From assembly GCF_002157895.1 (NCBI RefSeq), contig NZ_CP021377.1:992001-1056000 (forward strand): a DNA stretch of 64,000 nucleotides. The letters are read 5' to 3'. The DNA is from Oceanisphaera profunda. GTDB taxonomy: Bacteria > Pseudomonadota > Gammaproteobacteria > Enterobacterales > Aeromonadaceae. Below are positions 19,055 to 28,557 of the stretch, piece after piece. Numbering within the stretch: the stretch's first letter is position 1; the number at the start of each line of letters is the position of its first letter. The notes under the pieces were generated by a model. That model saw only the letters and a list, made by a program, of their open reading frames with translations. It made no database searches and had not been told where the DNA came from. A program made the position numbers and the translations under genes.

Positions 19055-20121
19055 GGCGAACTCCGACGTAGCGCCAAGCCTAAAGCGGTACTAAACGCCG
19101 GCGCCTCCGAGTAATGATGAGGCTCACCGCCAAACATGACACTAAAATCCGGCAGCTGCACGGCTATGCCTAAGGTATGACTGAGGCGCGGCACTAATTG
19201 CGCAAGATCCGTATCACTGCCGCAGAGCAGCAGTTGCAAAGGCGACGTTTGGCCTGAGTTACTGCAAAAAAGCTGCAGCTGGCGTTGTGCTTGGCTGGTA
19301 ACCTGCGCCATATAGTGTTGATTGCTTAACGTGGCTGGTTCTGAGTCTGCGGCCAAGGGCTGTAAACGCTGATAAATAATCTCACCTTGGGATATCACCA
19401 TAAAAGTGAGACTTTCGGCGCTAAGCTCTAGCACGGCCACTCGCTGCTCGGGCGGTGGCGCTAATAAAAAGCACACCGCTCGCGCCAAGGCATGGCTGCC
19501 AATATCTACCACTTGTGCGCGCCAACCGACTTGGCGCAGGGCATCAACGCGGGCTTGCACATGCTCGGTACGAGCGGCACTGAGTAGTATTTTATCGCGA
19601 TCTGGATGCAGCTCACTGGGCCCGAGTATTTCGAAATCTAAGCTTATTTCAGCTAAGGGAAAGGGAATGTGTGCCGCCGCTTCTTGCTCCATATGATGCG
19701 CCAGCATTTCAACGGGCAAGCTATTAGGTACATGCACTATTTTAGTGGTCACGCTGCTGCCGCTTACGGCAGTGGCCACGTTGCGGGTGGGTACTTTAAG
19801 CATACGGCGCAACTGCTTAAGCGCGTCTACCACTTGCGCCATATTGTGTAATTGGTGATCTACAATAGCGCCGCTTGGCGTGGCCACACTGGCCATGGCC
19901 TGCAACTGATACGCCGTTGGCTGGTCGGCAATAGCAGGGAGGGCACGCAGCGCCACCGCATTAATACGCTCACACCCAAAATCGATACCGAGTAAGGTCT
20001 CGCTTAAAGGGTTTCTTTTAAATACGCTGCAGGCACTAAAAATCGTGCTCAGTTTAGAACTCAGCTTATTACTTAACTTTTTGCTTAACTCTTTGCTTAA
20101 ATTAGGGCTCAACATAGGCAT
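19042..20121 (-). CDS. pilM: Type IV pilus assembly ATPase-fold protein PilM
   Basis: Actin/FtsA-fold cytoplasmic protein that binds the PilN N-terminus. 359 residues: LLGIDFGCERINAVAL (phosphate 1 loop), DALKQLRRMLKVPTRNVATAVSGSSVTTKIVHVP, HHMEQEAAAHIPFPLAEISLDF, VVDIGSHALARA, LLLCGSDTDLAQLV. Before the PilM core lies an odd N-terminal stretch LSKELSKKLSNKLSSKLS, encoded by a 12-bp-period tandem repeat (about 20045-20107), predicted as one amphipathic helix. The ATG at 20121 is the only plausible start I see. First gene of pilMNOP, divergent from mrcA, as in other gammaproteobacteria. Confidence 0.9.
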   Translation of the reverse strand: MPMLSPNLSKELSKKLSNKLSSKLSTIFSACSVFKRNPLSETLLGIDFGCERINAVALRALPAIADQPTAYQLQAMASVATPSGAIVDHQLHNMAQVVDALKQLRRMLKVPTRNVATAVSGSSVTTKIVHVPNSLPVEMLAHHMEQEAAAHIPFPLAEISLDFEILGPSELHPDRDKILLSAARTEHVQARVDALRQVGWRAQVVDIGSHALARAVCFLLAPPPEQRVAVLELSAESLTFMVISQGEIIYQRLQPLAADSEPATLSNQHYMAQVTSQAQRQLQLFCSNSGQTSPLQLLLCGSDTDLAQLVPRLSHTLGIAVQLPDFSVMFGGEPHHYSEAPAFSTALGLALRRSSPCLI

Positions 20122-20276
20122 CCATGCAGTTGATGAGTCGCGGCTTAAGCATAGTCAGCATCGGTAAGTTGCGGGCGGGATTGAGTGTTTAAAAAACAAA
20201 GCGCTCGAATAAACACGCCGACACAGGATATACTTGCGGTCTAAATGAGCGATAAATAATTCTGGGTTACTACTTC
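20122..20276. promoter_or_regulatory. Divergent pilM / mrcA promoter region
   Basis: 155 bp between the divergent starts, so it must hold both promoters. A possible minus-10 for mrcA is TATACT in GGATATACTTGCGG (about 20228-20234). I cannot place the pilM promoter. Confidence 0.4.
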
Positions 20277-22655
20277 ATGCTTAAATGGCTAATTCGCCTC
20301 TTCATATTCGGTCTATTCTTAAGCTTTTGCGCCATAGCTGGCGTGTTTGTGCTTTATCAACAGGTAAAGCCTGAGTTGCCAGATGTATCCGAATTAAAAG
20401 ATATTCGTCTTGAAACGCCAATGCGTATCTTCAGTCAAGACGGTGAGCTGATCTCTCAATATGGCGAACAACGCCGTACGCCAATTGCGATTGAAGACAT
20501 GCCACCGATGTTGATTGATGCGGTATTAGCGACCGAAGATGCACGCTTTTATGAGCATCCAGGCATAGATGTGATTGGTATTAGTCGTGCGGCCGTCGTC
20601 TGGTTTACCACAGGTGAAAAACGCCAAGGTGCCAGTACTATTACCCAACAGGTAGCGCGAAACTTCTTTTTAACCCGGGAAAAAACCATTACCCGCAAAA
20701 TCAAAGAAATTTTCCTCGCCATGCACATCGAATCTTTGTTGAGCAAAGATGAAATTTTAGCGCTGTATTTAAATAAAATAGCGCTGGGTCATCGTTCTCA
20801 TGGCGTGGGTGCGGCGGCACAAGTGTATTACGGCAAAGAAGTGGCGGATCTGACTTTGGCAGAAGTGGCCATGATTGCCGGCTTGCCCCAAGGCCCCTCC
20901 GTATTAAACCCCATCAGCAACCCCACTCGCGCCGCAGAGCGCAGAGCCGTGGTGCTGGGCCGTATGCTAGATACTGGCAAAATTAGCCGCGTACAATATA
21001 ACGACGCAATGGCGGCACCGGTGGCGGCGCGCTACCACGGCGCCGAAATTACCCTCAGTGCACCTTATATCGCAGAAATGGCGCATCAATTCGCCTTAAG
21101 CATGTTTGGTGAAGATGCTTATACCAAAGGTTTAAAAGTCTATACCACAGTGCAATCAGAGGAGCAGCAAGCAGGCACTCAGGCACTGGTGGATGGTTTG
21201 CTGGCTTATGATTTACGCCACGGTTATCGCGGTGCCACTGAGCAATTATGGCAAGGTGCACCTTGGTCAAACGAACAAATCACTGAGCATTTAGCAAGCT
21301 TACCCAGCTATTGGCCATTAGAGCCGGCGGTGGTTACCGCAGTGGCGGCGCGCAGTGCCACCGTGCAAGTAAAGAATAAAGGTGAGCTGACCTTGGCGTG
21401 GGATGGCCTAAAATGGGCGCGTCCTTATATTGCTGACAACCGCCAAGGCCATGCCCTGCGCCAAGCCAAAGATGCCGTCGCGGTGGGAGATTTAATTTGG
21501 GTGCGCCCGCAAGGTGAGCAGTGGATGCTGGCGCAATTGCCAGAAATTAACGGCGCGCTTGCCGCCCTTGACCCCAATAATGGCGCTATTACCTCGCTGG
21601 TGGGTGGCTTTAACTTTACCTTAAATAAATTTAACCGAGCCCAACAAGCAGAGCGACAAATGGGTTCTAATATTAAACCCTTTATCTACTCTGCAGCACT
21701 GGATAATGGCTTTAGCCTAGCCAGCATGGTCAATGATGCGCCCATTAATCACTGGGATCCGGGTACCAGAAAAAGCTGGCGGCCACGTAACTCACCAAAC
21801 GTCTATGACGGCCCAATGCGCGTGCGCGAAGCGCTAGCCCGCTCTAAAAACGTGGTCTCTATTCGTCTATTGCAAGGCACGGGCATTCCGATAGCCCTGC
21901 AACGCCTCAACGACTTAGGCTTTGATACGGCGAATATTCCTGCCACCGACAGTTTAGCTTTGGGCTCGCCCTCTGCCACGCCTTTGCAAATGGCTACCGG
22001 CTACGCGGCGTTTGCCAATGGCGGTAAAAAAGTCACGCCATTTGTGGTGCAGCGCATTGAAGACAGCAACGGCATCATCTTGTATGAAGCCGAACCCATG
22101 GTCACACAGGTGATCAGCGAAGAGACCTCGTTTTTAATCAGCGAAGCGCTTAACTCCGCCATTTGGGGCGGGAGTAGCCGTGGTCGGCATTGGAACGGTA
22201 CCGGTTGGCGCGCAGGAAAAGCGTTAAACAGACAAGATATTGCCGGTAAAACTGGTACCACTAACGAATCTCGTGACGCTTGGTTTTCTGGCTTCACCCC
22301 AGATCGCGTAGCCAGTGCTTGGGTGGGCTTTGATGACTTTGGCCGCCCATTAGGCCGCACAGCTTACAACGCAAACCTTGATGGCAGCCAAGTAGCCGGC
22401 GGCGAGTTTGGCGCCAGTACCGCCCTGCCCATTTGGATTGGCTATATGAAGGCCGCACTCGCAGAATTTCCTGAGCGCGACCGACCTATGCCCAGCGGTT
22501 TGTATACCGCGACTATCGACCCTAACACGGGCTTGAAGACCACAGGCAAAGGGATAACTGAGTATTTTGTGCCCGGCACCGAGCCTAAATACTACAGCCG
22601 ACCAGAAACCAGCCAATCCTTTGGTGGCACCAGCGTTACGGATGATTTGTTTTAA
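20277..22655 (+). CDS. mrcA: Penicillin-binding protein 1A
   Basis: Bifunctional peptidoglycan glycosyltransferase/transpeptidase. 792 residues: N-terminal membrane anchor (LIRLFIFGLFLSFCAIAGVFVLY, 5-27); GT51 domain with AVLATEDARFYEHPGID (about 81-97), GASTITQQVARNFFL and the KIKEIFLAMHIE segment; OB-like insert; transpeptidase with SxxK in RQMGSNIKPFIY, SxN in ARSKNVVSI and KTGT in DIAGKTGTTNESRD. All catalytic motifs are present. Divergent from pilM, followed by a strong terminator. Confidence 0.96.
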   Translation: MLKWLIRLFIFGLFLSFCAIAGVFVLYQQVKPELPDVSELKDIRLETPMRIFSQDGELISQYGEQRRTPIAIEDMPPMLIDAVLATEDARFYEHPGIDVIGISRAAVVWFTTGEKRQGASTITQQVARNFFLTREKTITRKIKEIFLAMHIESLLSKDEILALYLNKIALGHRSHGVGAAAQVYYGKEVADLTLAEVAMIAGLPQGPSVLNPISNPTRAAERRAVVLGRMLDTGKISRVQYNDAMAAPVAARYHGAEITLSAPYIAEMAHQFALSMFGEDAYTKGLKVYTTVQSEEQQAGTQALVDGLLAYDLRHGYRGATEQLWQGAPWSNEQITEHLASLPSYWPLEPAVVTAVAARSATVQVKNKGELTLAWDGLKWARPYIADNRQGHALRQAKDAVAVGDLIWVRPQGEQWMLAQLPEINGALAALDPNNGAITSLVGGFNFTLNKFNRAQQAERQMGSNIKPFIYSAALDNGFSLASMVNDAPINHWDPGTRKSWRPRNSPNVYDGPMRVREALARSKNVVSIRLLQGTGIPIALQRLNDLGFDTANIPATDSLALGSPSATPLQMATGYAAFANGGKKVTPFVVQRIEDSNGIILYEAEPMVTQVISEETSFLISEALNSAIWGGSSRGRHWNGTGWRAGKALNRQDIAGKTGTTNESRDAWFSGFTPDRVASAWVGFDDFGRPLGRTAYNANLDGSQVAGGEFGASTALPIWIGYMKAALAEFPERDRPMPSGLYTATIDPNTGLKTTGKGITEYFVPGTEPKYYSRPETSQSFGGTSVTDDLF

Positions 22656-22930
22656 GTAATAGCGCCGAGCTCCCAGCACCAAGCGCTAAGCTAAATAAAA
22701 ATCCACGCCAAGGCGTGGATTTTTGTTTTGGGTACAGTGCAACTAGAAAAACGCACCACCGCCAACATATTGCACCAATGTAGTCGCGTACTTTAGCCGC
22801 GAAATCCTGCGCAGCAGGATCTTATGCACAAACCTACCCCTTTGCGATGAATGGGGTTTAGATTCGTTAATATATGAAAGATCAAAGCAAAGAGGTTGCT
22901 TCGCCGCATTGCACCGCTCAAAGCAGCGCC
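22656..22930. other. mrcA-oxyR convergent gap: family C and family A repeats
   Basis: A family C block (GCGCCGAGCTCCCAGCACCA) starts within 10 bp of the mrcA stop, then the terminator. A GTAG-headed palindrome of the CGCG class runs from 22780 to about 22821 (GTAGTCGCGTACTTTAGCCG, then GAAATCCTGCGCAGCAGGAT). The same unit recurs at 32796 and, inverted, at 25944-25984. Confidence 0.65.
22697..22725 (+). terminator. mrcA terminator
   Basis: AAAAATCCACGCC, loop AA, GGCGTGGATTTTT: a 13-bp perfect stem with T run, 42 bp past the stop. Confidence 0.9.
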
Positions 22931-23827
22931 TTACTTAACCACAATATCAACGCTGGTTTTAATCAGTTTCGCCATTTCGTTAAAACAAGGCCGGCGCACT
23001 GAATGATTACGGTGTAATAAGCTGATAGCTCGGCTGGGCTCGGGGTCCACCACCGGAATATAACTGACGCCGCTGTCTGTCAGCAGCGGATTAATCGCTA
23101 ATTTAGGCATTAAGGTTAGGCCAGAGCCGGCGGCCACCATGTTGCGTAAGGTTTCAAGACTGGTGGCTTTAAAGTGCTGATCTTCGCCAATACCGGCGGC
23201 GAAGCAAAACCCCAGGGCTTGATCCCGCAAGCAATGGCCATCTTCCAGCATTAATAGCTTCTCGCCTGTTAGCTCGCTTAAGGCCACTTGGCGACGGTTA
23301 GCCCAAGCATGGTCGTGGGGCACAGCCAGTAACATGGGCTCGTGATACAGAGCTAAGCTGCCAAAGTTTTCCATGTTATCGAGTTGCGCCAAAATCAAAC
23401 AATCGAGCTCGCCATCGGCTAATTGCTTGAGCAGGGTATGGGTCTGCGCTTCATATAAATACAGCTGTAACTCAGGAAAGTGCTGTTTAAGGGCTGGAAT
23501 AATATACGGTAATAAGTAAGGGCCTACGGTGGGGATCAAGCCGATGTGCAGCTCACCGGACATGGGATCGGTAAAGGTGCGCGCTATGTCTGTTAGCTCT
23601 TTAGTTTCTGCCAATATGCGCTTCGCCTGAGCGGTAATAGCGTCGCCAGCAGGGGTAAATAATACCGAACGCGAGGTACGCTCAATCAGTATCACCCCTA
23701 ACTCTTCTTCTAATTTTCGTAACTGACCGCTCAAGGTCGGTTGACTAACAAAGCACTTCTCGGCGGCCTTACGAAAGTGGCGCTCTTGGGACAGCGCCAC
23801 TAAATATTCCAAATCCCGTAAATTCAT
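22931..23827 (-). CDS. oxyR: Hydrogen-peroxide sensor regulator OxyR
   Basis: LysR-type activator oxidised by H2O2 to a disulfide form. N-terminal winged helix MNLRDLEYLVALSQERHFRKAAEKCFVSQPTLSGQLRKLEEELG; the redox pair lies in LEDGHCLRDQALGFC (Cys199 and Cys208 of E. coli OxyR), followed by ATSLETLRNMVAAGSGLTLMP. About 298 residues. Start at 23827 (MNLRDLEY); the 22 residues further upstream to 23893 come from a family E repeat. It stands in a peroxide-defence group with the oxidoreductase and the Prx-Grx fusion upstream. Confidence 0.95.
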   Translation of the reverse strand: MNLRDLEYLVALSQERHFRKAAEKCFVSQPTLSGQLRKLEEELGVILIERTSRSVLFTPAGDAITAQAKRILAETKELTDIARTFTDPMSGELHIGLIPTVGPYLLPYIIPALKQHFPELQLYLYEAQTHTLLKQLADGELDCLILAQLDNMENFGSLALYHEPMLLAVPHDHAWANRRQVALSELTGEKLLMLEDGHCLRDQALGFCFAAGIGEDQHFKATSLETLRNMVAAGSGLTLMPKLAINPLLTDSGVSYIPVVDPEPSRAISLLHRNHSVRRPCFNEMAKLIKTSVDIVVK

Positions 23828-24077
23828 ATAGATCCTTAAAGCAGCGCCGCTGCGGCAATGTTGAATTTTAAATGTTGAATGCTTAATTAACATATAAACA
23901 TTACATCTAGCCTCTATCAGTCACGGTTTTGAACACTGAAATAATGTCTTTTTTGAATGTCGCTGCGCGCCATCCTAACAGGCCGTATAGCAGCTAAAGC
24001 AAGCTGCTACAAAGATGTTACTGTCTTTTTAATTCAACATTAAAAATTAACCATTCAACATTGCGCTCGGCGCTGCC
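23828..24077. repeat. Repeats between the oxidoreductase gene and oxyR
   Basis: Family E words at 23858-23890 and 24030-24062 (CATTAAAAATTAACCATTCA, both palindromic) and a GTAG-type palindrome read on the minus strand, ending in CTAC at 24010 (GTAGCAGCTTGCTTTAGCTG). The oxyR promoter must be in here. Confidence 0.65.
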
Positions 24078-25553
24078 CTAATCCCCTACTCCGCATTCCA
24101 TGCAGCGGTCTTCGATGGCGGAGCCTAGTTTTAAGTTGGCGTTTAAATCGCGCAGCGCGGTTCTTAAGCCTTCTTCTACGACCGGATGATAAAACGGCAT
24201 GGTCAGCATTTGGGCCACCGTCATTTCACTTTGATGGGCCCAGGCTAATAAGTGTGCCAAGTGTTCTGCCTCTGGCGCTATCATCTCAGCACCCAAAAAG
24301 CGGCCGGTAACGAGTTCACCGTATACACGCAGCAAACCTTGATTGCGGCGCATCACTCGGCTGCGACCTTGATCTTCAAAGCTCGCTTCACCAACGGCAA
24401 AGCAAGTACCAGATTCAGAGCTATGTTGGCCGCCCTGTTGAGAACGCAGCTCTAATGCCTGATAGCTTTCGCCGACCATGGCGATTTGCGGCGAGGTAAA
24501 GACGATAGACAAAGTGCTGTGTCTGAATCCTGGCAACACCTGTGGAAAGCGCGCCGCATTATCGCCAGCAATGCGCCCCTGATCGTTAGCCTCGTGCAAC
24601 AGCGGCAGTAAATTGCTGGCATCCCCTGCGAGAAAAATATGCGCCATGCTGGTTTGCATGGTGTGTGCATCTACTACCGGCGTGCCCTTTTCATCCAGCG
24701 CTAAGTCCAGCGCCTCCAACCCCAGTTTATCCACATTAGGCCGGCGACCGGTGGCGGCAATCACATAATCCACCAATATAGCTTCATTAACGCCTTCGGG
24801 ATCAGTAAATTCAATTTCAACCTGCTCCCCTACCCTATGCATGCGTTGCACTTTGGCATCCGTGTCTAAATAGAACTCGGCACTGAATAATGTTTGGGCG
24901 TAGTCCATCACCTTTTCATCGGTAAAGGGTCCTAACTTTCCGCCTCGGCCCAGCATCCACACTTTAACACCTAAGCGATGCAGCGCTTGCCCAAGCTCTA
25001 AGCCAATCACACCGGGGCCAAATAAGGCCACCGACTTAGGTAAGTCGTCCCAAGCAAACACATCATCGTTGATCACCAGTCGATCGCCCAATTGCTGCCA
25101 ATCGTTGGGATAGGTTGCTCGCGAGCCGGTGGCAATTACGATACTGGTCGCCGTAACTTGAGTGTGTTCATCCACCATTAAGGTATTGGTATCGACAAAA
25201 CGGGCACAGCCGCTGAGCTTATTTTCAGCTGGAATTGAGTCGATGGAGTCGATAACCAAACTGACGAAGCGATCCCGCTCGCTCTTCACCCGCTGCATCA
25301 CCGCTTTGCCATCTATGGTGAGCTTGCCCGGCTGAACACCAAAGCCGGTGGCTTGGCGCACTGCATGGGCGCTGTCGGCGGCGGCAATCAATAACTTAGA
25401 GGGCATACAGCCCACTCGCGCACAGGTAGTGCCGAGCGGGCCAGATTCAATAAGCAGCACCTTTTTACCTTGCTTACTGGCGGTACGCCAAGCGGCTAAA
25501 CCCGCAGTACCACTGCCAATAATGGCGACATCGACTTGCAGCTGTTTGCTCAT
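24078..25553 (-). CDS. Dihydrolipoamide dehydrogenase-like flavoprotein
   Basis: Pyridine-nucleotide disulfide oxidoreductase, 491 residues. FAD motif VAIIGSGTAGLAAWRTA at the N-terminus, redox disulfide in TTCARVGCMPSKLLIAA (lipoamide dehydrogenases have CLNVGC), NAD motif ALFGPGVIGLELGQAL, second FAD motif FLAGDASNLLPLLHEA, dimerisation domain with FYHPVVEEGL giving the His-Glu base (HP..EE). The C-terminus has an extra CMECGVGD pair. It is not in a pyruvate dehydrogenase operon but sits between oxyR and the Prx-Grx fusion, an arrangement I recall from Vibrio, so a role in peroxide-linked thiol reduction is plausible but not shown. Confidence 0.85.
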   Translation of the reverse strand: MSKQLQVDVAIIGSGTAGLAAWRTASKQGKKVLLIESGPLGTTCARVGCMPSKLLIAAADSAHAVRQATGFGVQPGKLTIDGKAVMQRVKSERDRFVSLVIDSIDSIPAENKLSGCARFVDTNTLMVDEHTQVTATSIVIATGSRATYPNDWQQLGDRLVINDDVFAWDDLPKSVALFGPGVIGLELGQALHRLGVKVWMLGRGGKLGPFTDEKVMDYAQTLFSAEFYLDTDAKVQRMHRVGEQVEIEFTDPEGVNEAILVDYVIAATGRRPNVDKLGLEALDLALDEKGTPVVDAHTMQTSMAHIFLAGDASNLLPLLHEANDQGRIAGDNAARFPQVLPGFRHSTLSIVFTSPQIAMVGESYQALELRSQQGGQHSSESGTCFAVGEASFEDQGRSRVMRRNQGLLRVYGELVTGRFLGAEMIAPEAEHLAHLLAWAHQSEMTVAQMLTMPFYHPVVEEGLRTALRDLNANLKLGSAIEDRCMECGVGD

Positions 25554-26108
25554 ACGGACTCCTAAGAGAGAGGACTATGTAAAAACAATCTTGCTAGGTT
25601 AGTCTAAATCCTCAACTGAAACAGCTAGCCGCGTCTTAAATTAATAACAGCGCCGAGCTGACAGAGCAAATCTAAAGAACCACTGACAAGAGCTATTTTT
25701 GCCACGGAATCCACGGAACAGGTCACAAGCGACAAGAATTAACAGCACTAAGCGCCGAGCTAACATATACACCCAGCCCTTTGTTGAGCTTGGTGCTTAG
25801 CGCTTGGTGCTCGGCACCGTTTTTGCTTGCCCCCTTCACCCCTTACGCTTCACCCTTCACCGACTGTCGTCAGGATGACTGCTAAGAACAGCACCAAGCG
25901 CCGAGCTAACATATACAGTTCATTGTTGAGGTTGGTGCATAAGAACCTACTGCGTAGGTTTTCGCGGTTAAAACGCGCGACTACATTCTTGCACTATGCC
26001 GATAACGGCGCTGCTGTTGGCTAAACAAAAAAGCAGCGCCGACGGGTATCGGCGCTGCTGATGGTATTGAAATAGGTTAAATCGTTAAACTACACGACAG
26101 AGCAAGCG
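25554..26108. repeat. 555-bp repeat block between the Prx-Grx gene and the oxidoreductase
   Basis: No gene. A left half of a family B element (TTTTTGCCACGGAATCCACG, about 25695-25730); three family C blocks at about 25743-25760, 25785-25825 and 25890-25936; a family F word (CCCTTCACCCCTTACGCTTC, about 25831-25860); a short family D piece GTCGTCAGGATGAC (25867); an inverted GTAG palindrome (25944-25984, ending in CTAC); then the terminator of the upstream gene. Confidence 0.75.
26026..26059 (-). terminator. Terminator of the Prx-Grx gene
   Basis: AGCAGCGCCGA, loop CGGGTA, TCGGCGCTGCT: perfect 11-bp stem followed on the minus strand by six Ts. It lies 50 bp past the stop. Confidence 0.9.
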
Positions 26109-26837
26109 TTAAGCGAAATATGCGGTTAGCTCTTCGCTGCCGCCGATATGACGGCCATCGATAAAGATCTGCGGTACCGTGCTATGACCGGATACGGCTT
26201 TTAAGGTAGTGCTGCTGACGCCTTTGCCTAATACCACTTCTTCAAAGCGCATGTTTTTATCGGACAACATTTGCTTAGCACGCAAGCAGAACGGGCAACC
26301 GGGCTTACTGAATACAGTAATGGCCGAGGGCTTAAGCGCTGCAGGGTTAAGGTAAGCCAGCATGGTGTCGGCGTCGGACACCTCAAACGGGTCACCTGGC
26401 TTATTAGGCTCGATAAACATTTTGTCGATAATGCCGTCTTTCACCAGCATAGAGTAGCGCCATGAACGCTTACCAAAACCTAAGTCTTGTTTGTCCACTA
26501 ACATGCCCATGCCGTCGGTAAACTCACCATTGCCATCTGGCAGCACACGAATATGCTCGGCTTCTTGGTCTGCTAACCAAGCGTTCATCACGAAAGTGTC
26601 ATTCACACTTAAACATACGATATCGTCAACGCCGTTTTCGGCTAATACCGCAGCTAACTCGTTATAACGTGGTAAGTGAGTGGAAGAACAAGTGGGCGTA
26701 AAGGCACCGGGCAGTGAAAACACCGCGACGGTTTTACCTTTAAAAATATCGTCAGTGCTCACGTCCACCCACTGCTCGCCTTGGCGAGTTCTAAATGTAA
26801 CCTGAGGAACAGCCTGACCGGTTTTATCTTCTAACAT
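26109..26837 (-). CDS. Peroxiredoxin-5/glutaredoxin hybrid peroxidase
   Basis: GSH-dependent peroxidase. 242 residues: N-terminal Prx5 domain with the peroxidatic Cys in [13 protein letters not shown] (about Cys 49), [11 protein letters not shown] and [10 protein letters not shown]-terminal glutaredoxin from about residue 170 with CPFC ([16 protein letters not shown]) and [15 protein letters not shown]. The fused glutaredoxin recycles the peroxidase with glutathione; this fusion is known from Haemophilus, Vibrio and others. A 37-bp OxyR-type operator about 86-122 bp upstream of the start implies peroxide induction. RBS AAGGGG lies about 7 bp upstream of the ATG. Confidence 0.95.
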   Translation of the reverse strand: MLEDKTGQAVPQVTFRTRQGEQWVDVSTDDIFKGKTVAVFSLPGAFTPTCSSTHLPRYNELAAVLAENGVDDIVCLSVNDTFVMNAWLADQEAEHIRVLPDGNGEFTDGMGMLVDKQDLGFGKRSWRYSMLVKDGIIDKMFIEPNKPGDPFEVSDADTMLAYLNPAALKPSAITVFSKPGCPFCLRAKQMLSDKNMRFEEVVLGKGVSSTTLKAVSGHSTVPQIFIDGRHIGGSEELTAYFA

Positions 26838-26922
26838 AACTTACCCCTTAATGAGTGTGCTTTGTTTTAAGTGTGTTTTGCTTCAATGGGGTCAGTATGC
26901 CCAAATGGGTGGCGTAAGTTAA

Positions 26923-26959
26923 ACCGTTAGTTCCTATTGCACCGATAGGTAAAACCTAT
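26923..26959 (-). promoter_or_regulatory. OxyR operator (37-bp, four-element)
   Basis: Read on the minus strand the site begins ATAGGTTTTACCTAT, an exact match to ATAGnTnnnAnCTAT, then seven spacer bases, then ATAGGA (5 of 6) and AACGGT (weaker fourth element). This is the E. coli OxyR consensus geometry of four ATAGnt elements at the published spacing. It lies 86 bp from the start of the Prx-Grx gene, and oxyR itself is 3 kb away. A minus-10 candidate CATACT lies between it and the start (about 26896-26901). Confidence 0.8.
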
Positions 26960-27438
26960 CAACTTCAGAAACCAAGCGAAACAAAAGACTAACGACGCTG
27001 CGATCGGTTCTAGTCTCGTCCCCATGTGCAGCAACGATATGCAGCTGGAACGGTCGACGTTCGACGCTCCGCATTCAGTTTTTCCCGAAAGGCTTAGTTC
27101 AGCCGCAAAGCGGCCTAATATCAATTGACCGCGCCGGGATGAACAATACAAAACAGACATCGCAAAGCAATATATTTGCTGTATCGGATCCGGCGCTGCC
27201 GAATTTCGGCGCTCAAAGCGCGTGGCAACCACACAAACCGAGACCTTGAAATTTCGTCATCGGGCTTGCCCCAGTATCTCGCTCTTTTTTAAGTCTCAAC
27301 AGCAAACCGAGATCCTGACGTGCGTCAGGATGACGGCCTAAAGATTAAGAACAGCGCTAAGCGCCTACCACCAAGCGCGAGCTAACAGATAAACAAAGTT
27401 CCTTGTTGAGCTTGGTGACTGGCGCTCGGCGCTGTGCG
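26960..27438. other. Intergenic region, mostly unassigned
   Basis: About 480 bp without a credible gene; the 101-residue antisense frame here has no protein-like character. The region 26985-27240 holds broken palindromic pieces (CGGCGCTGCCGAATTTCGGC at about 27191) that do not match the main families well. From 27300 there is a family D unit (CCTGACGTGCGTCAGG) followed by a pair of family C blocks (27352-27380 and 27405-27432) next to the dusA stop. Confidence 0.5.
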
Positions 27439-28425
27439 TTAATCGATATAACAAAATTCAGGTACCTTGGACATGGCAGCTTCTACCACTTCTGGGCCGG
27501 CACCGGGTTTGTGGGCGTTTTCACTTAAATGTCGACGCCAAGCGCGGGCACCCGGTAAGCCTTGAAATATTCCCAAGGTATGGCGTGTCACATTGCCAAG
27601 ATAAGTATTTTGGCTCAATTGTTGCTCTATATAGGGCAATAATTGGCGGATCACCTCATGGCGGCTCGGCACTTCATAGCGGTCACCAAACAGCTCGCCA
27701 TCCACTTGTGCCAAAATATAGGGGTTTTGATAGACCTCACGGCCCAGCATAACGCCATCGAGTTGTGCCAAGTGCAGCTTGGCGTCATCCAGCGTTTTAA
27801 TGCCGCCATTTATCGCTATGGTGAGATTAGGGTAATCACGCTTAAGCTGATAAACGCGCTCATAATCCAGCGGCGGCACATCGCGATTTTGCTTAGGGCT
27901 TAAGCCTTTTAGCCAGGCTTTGCGCGCATGTACGATTAGCGCATCCACGCCCACTTCGGCTAAGCCATCGACCAGCGTACAAAGAAACTCATAGCTATCC
28001 TGCTCATCAATACCGATGCGGGTTTTCACCGTTACTGGAATGGCCACCGCCGCCTTCATGGCCGCTATGCTGTCGGCCACACGTTGAGGCTCTGCCATTA
28101 AACACGCGCCAAACATGCCGTTTTGCACTCGATCTGACGGGCAACCGACGTTAAGGTTAATTTCACCGTAGCCGCGCTGTTCGGCCAATACCGCACAGGC
28201 CGCTAAGGCACTTGGGTCGCTGCCGCCCAACTGCAAGACCAACGGATGCTCTGGTTCACTAAAGCTAAGATAATCACCTTTGCCATACAAAATCGCGCCG
28301 GTAGTGACCATTTCCGTATACAGCTGCGCATGGCGGCTCATCAGCCGATGAAAGTAACGGCAATGGCGGTCAGTCCAATCGAGCATCGGAGCGACGGAGA
28401 AGCGAGCACTAGGATAATGAGTCAT
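27439..28425 (-). CDS. dusA: tRNA-dihydrouridine(20/20a) synthase DusA
   Basis: FMN/NADPH enzyme reducing uridines 20 and 20a in the tRNA D-loop. About 328 residues: [17 protein letters not shown] near residue 8, [35 protein letters not shown] with the catalytic Cys, [27 protein letters not shown] (the DusA signature), [25 protein letters not shown]. Start at 28425 ([10 protein letters not shown]); the frame to 28479 adds unlikely residues. Divergent from zur, as often seen. Confidence 0.94.
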   Translation of the reverse strand: MTHYPSARFSVAPMLDWTDRHCRYFHRLMSRHAQLYTEMVTTGAILYGKGDYLSFSEPEHPLVLQLGGSDPSALAACAVLAEQRGYGEINLNVGCPSDRVQNGMFGACLMAEPQRVADSIAAMKAAVAIPVTVKTRIGIDEQDSYEFLCTLVDGLAEVGVDALIVHARKAWLKGLSPKQNRDVPPLDYERVYQLKRDYPNLTIAINGGIKTLDDAKLHLAQLDGVMLGREVYQNPYILAQVDGELFGDRYEVPSRHEVIRQLLPYIEQQLSQNTYLGNVTRHTLGIFQGLPGARAWRRHLSENAHKPGAGPEVVEAAMSKVPEFCYID

Positions 28426-28557
28426 ATAATTGAAGTCTTTTTGTACACAAAGGCCGCCATTATACCCAAGGTGGTGCACTACCCAAAGCTTGTTTAGATG
28501 AAGCTAAAGATGAGTGTGGTAAGATGCGCGCTGTGATCAGTGAGGGTGCTATCAAAT

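Noticed and set aside
26927-27232. 101-residue ORF before the Prx-Grx gene
   Set aside because: Overlaps the OxyR operator; no motif, no RBS, cysteine- and arginine-rich like other chance frames here.
28426-28557. Zur box between dusA and zur
   Set aside because: No palindrome of the expected type could be found in the 132 bp.
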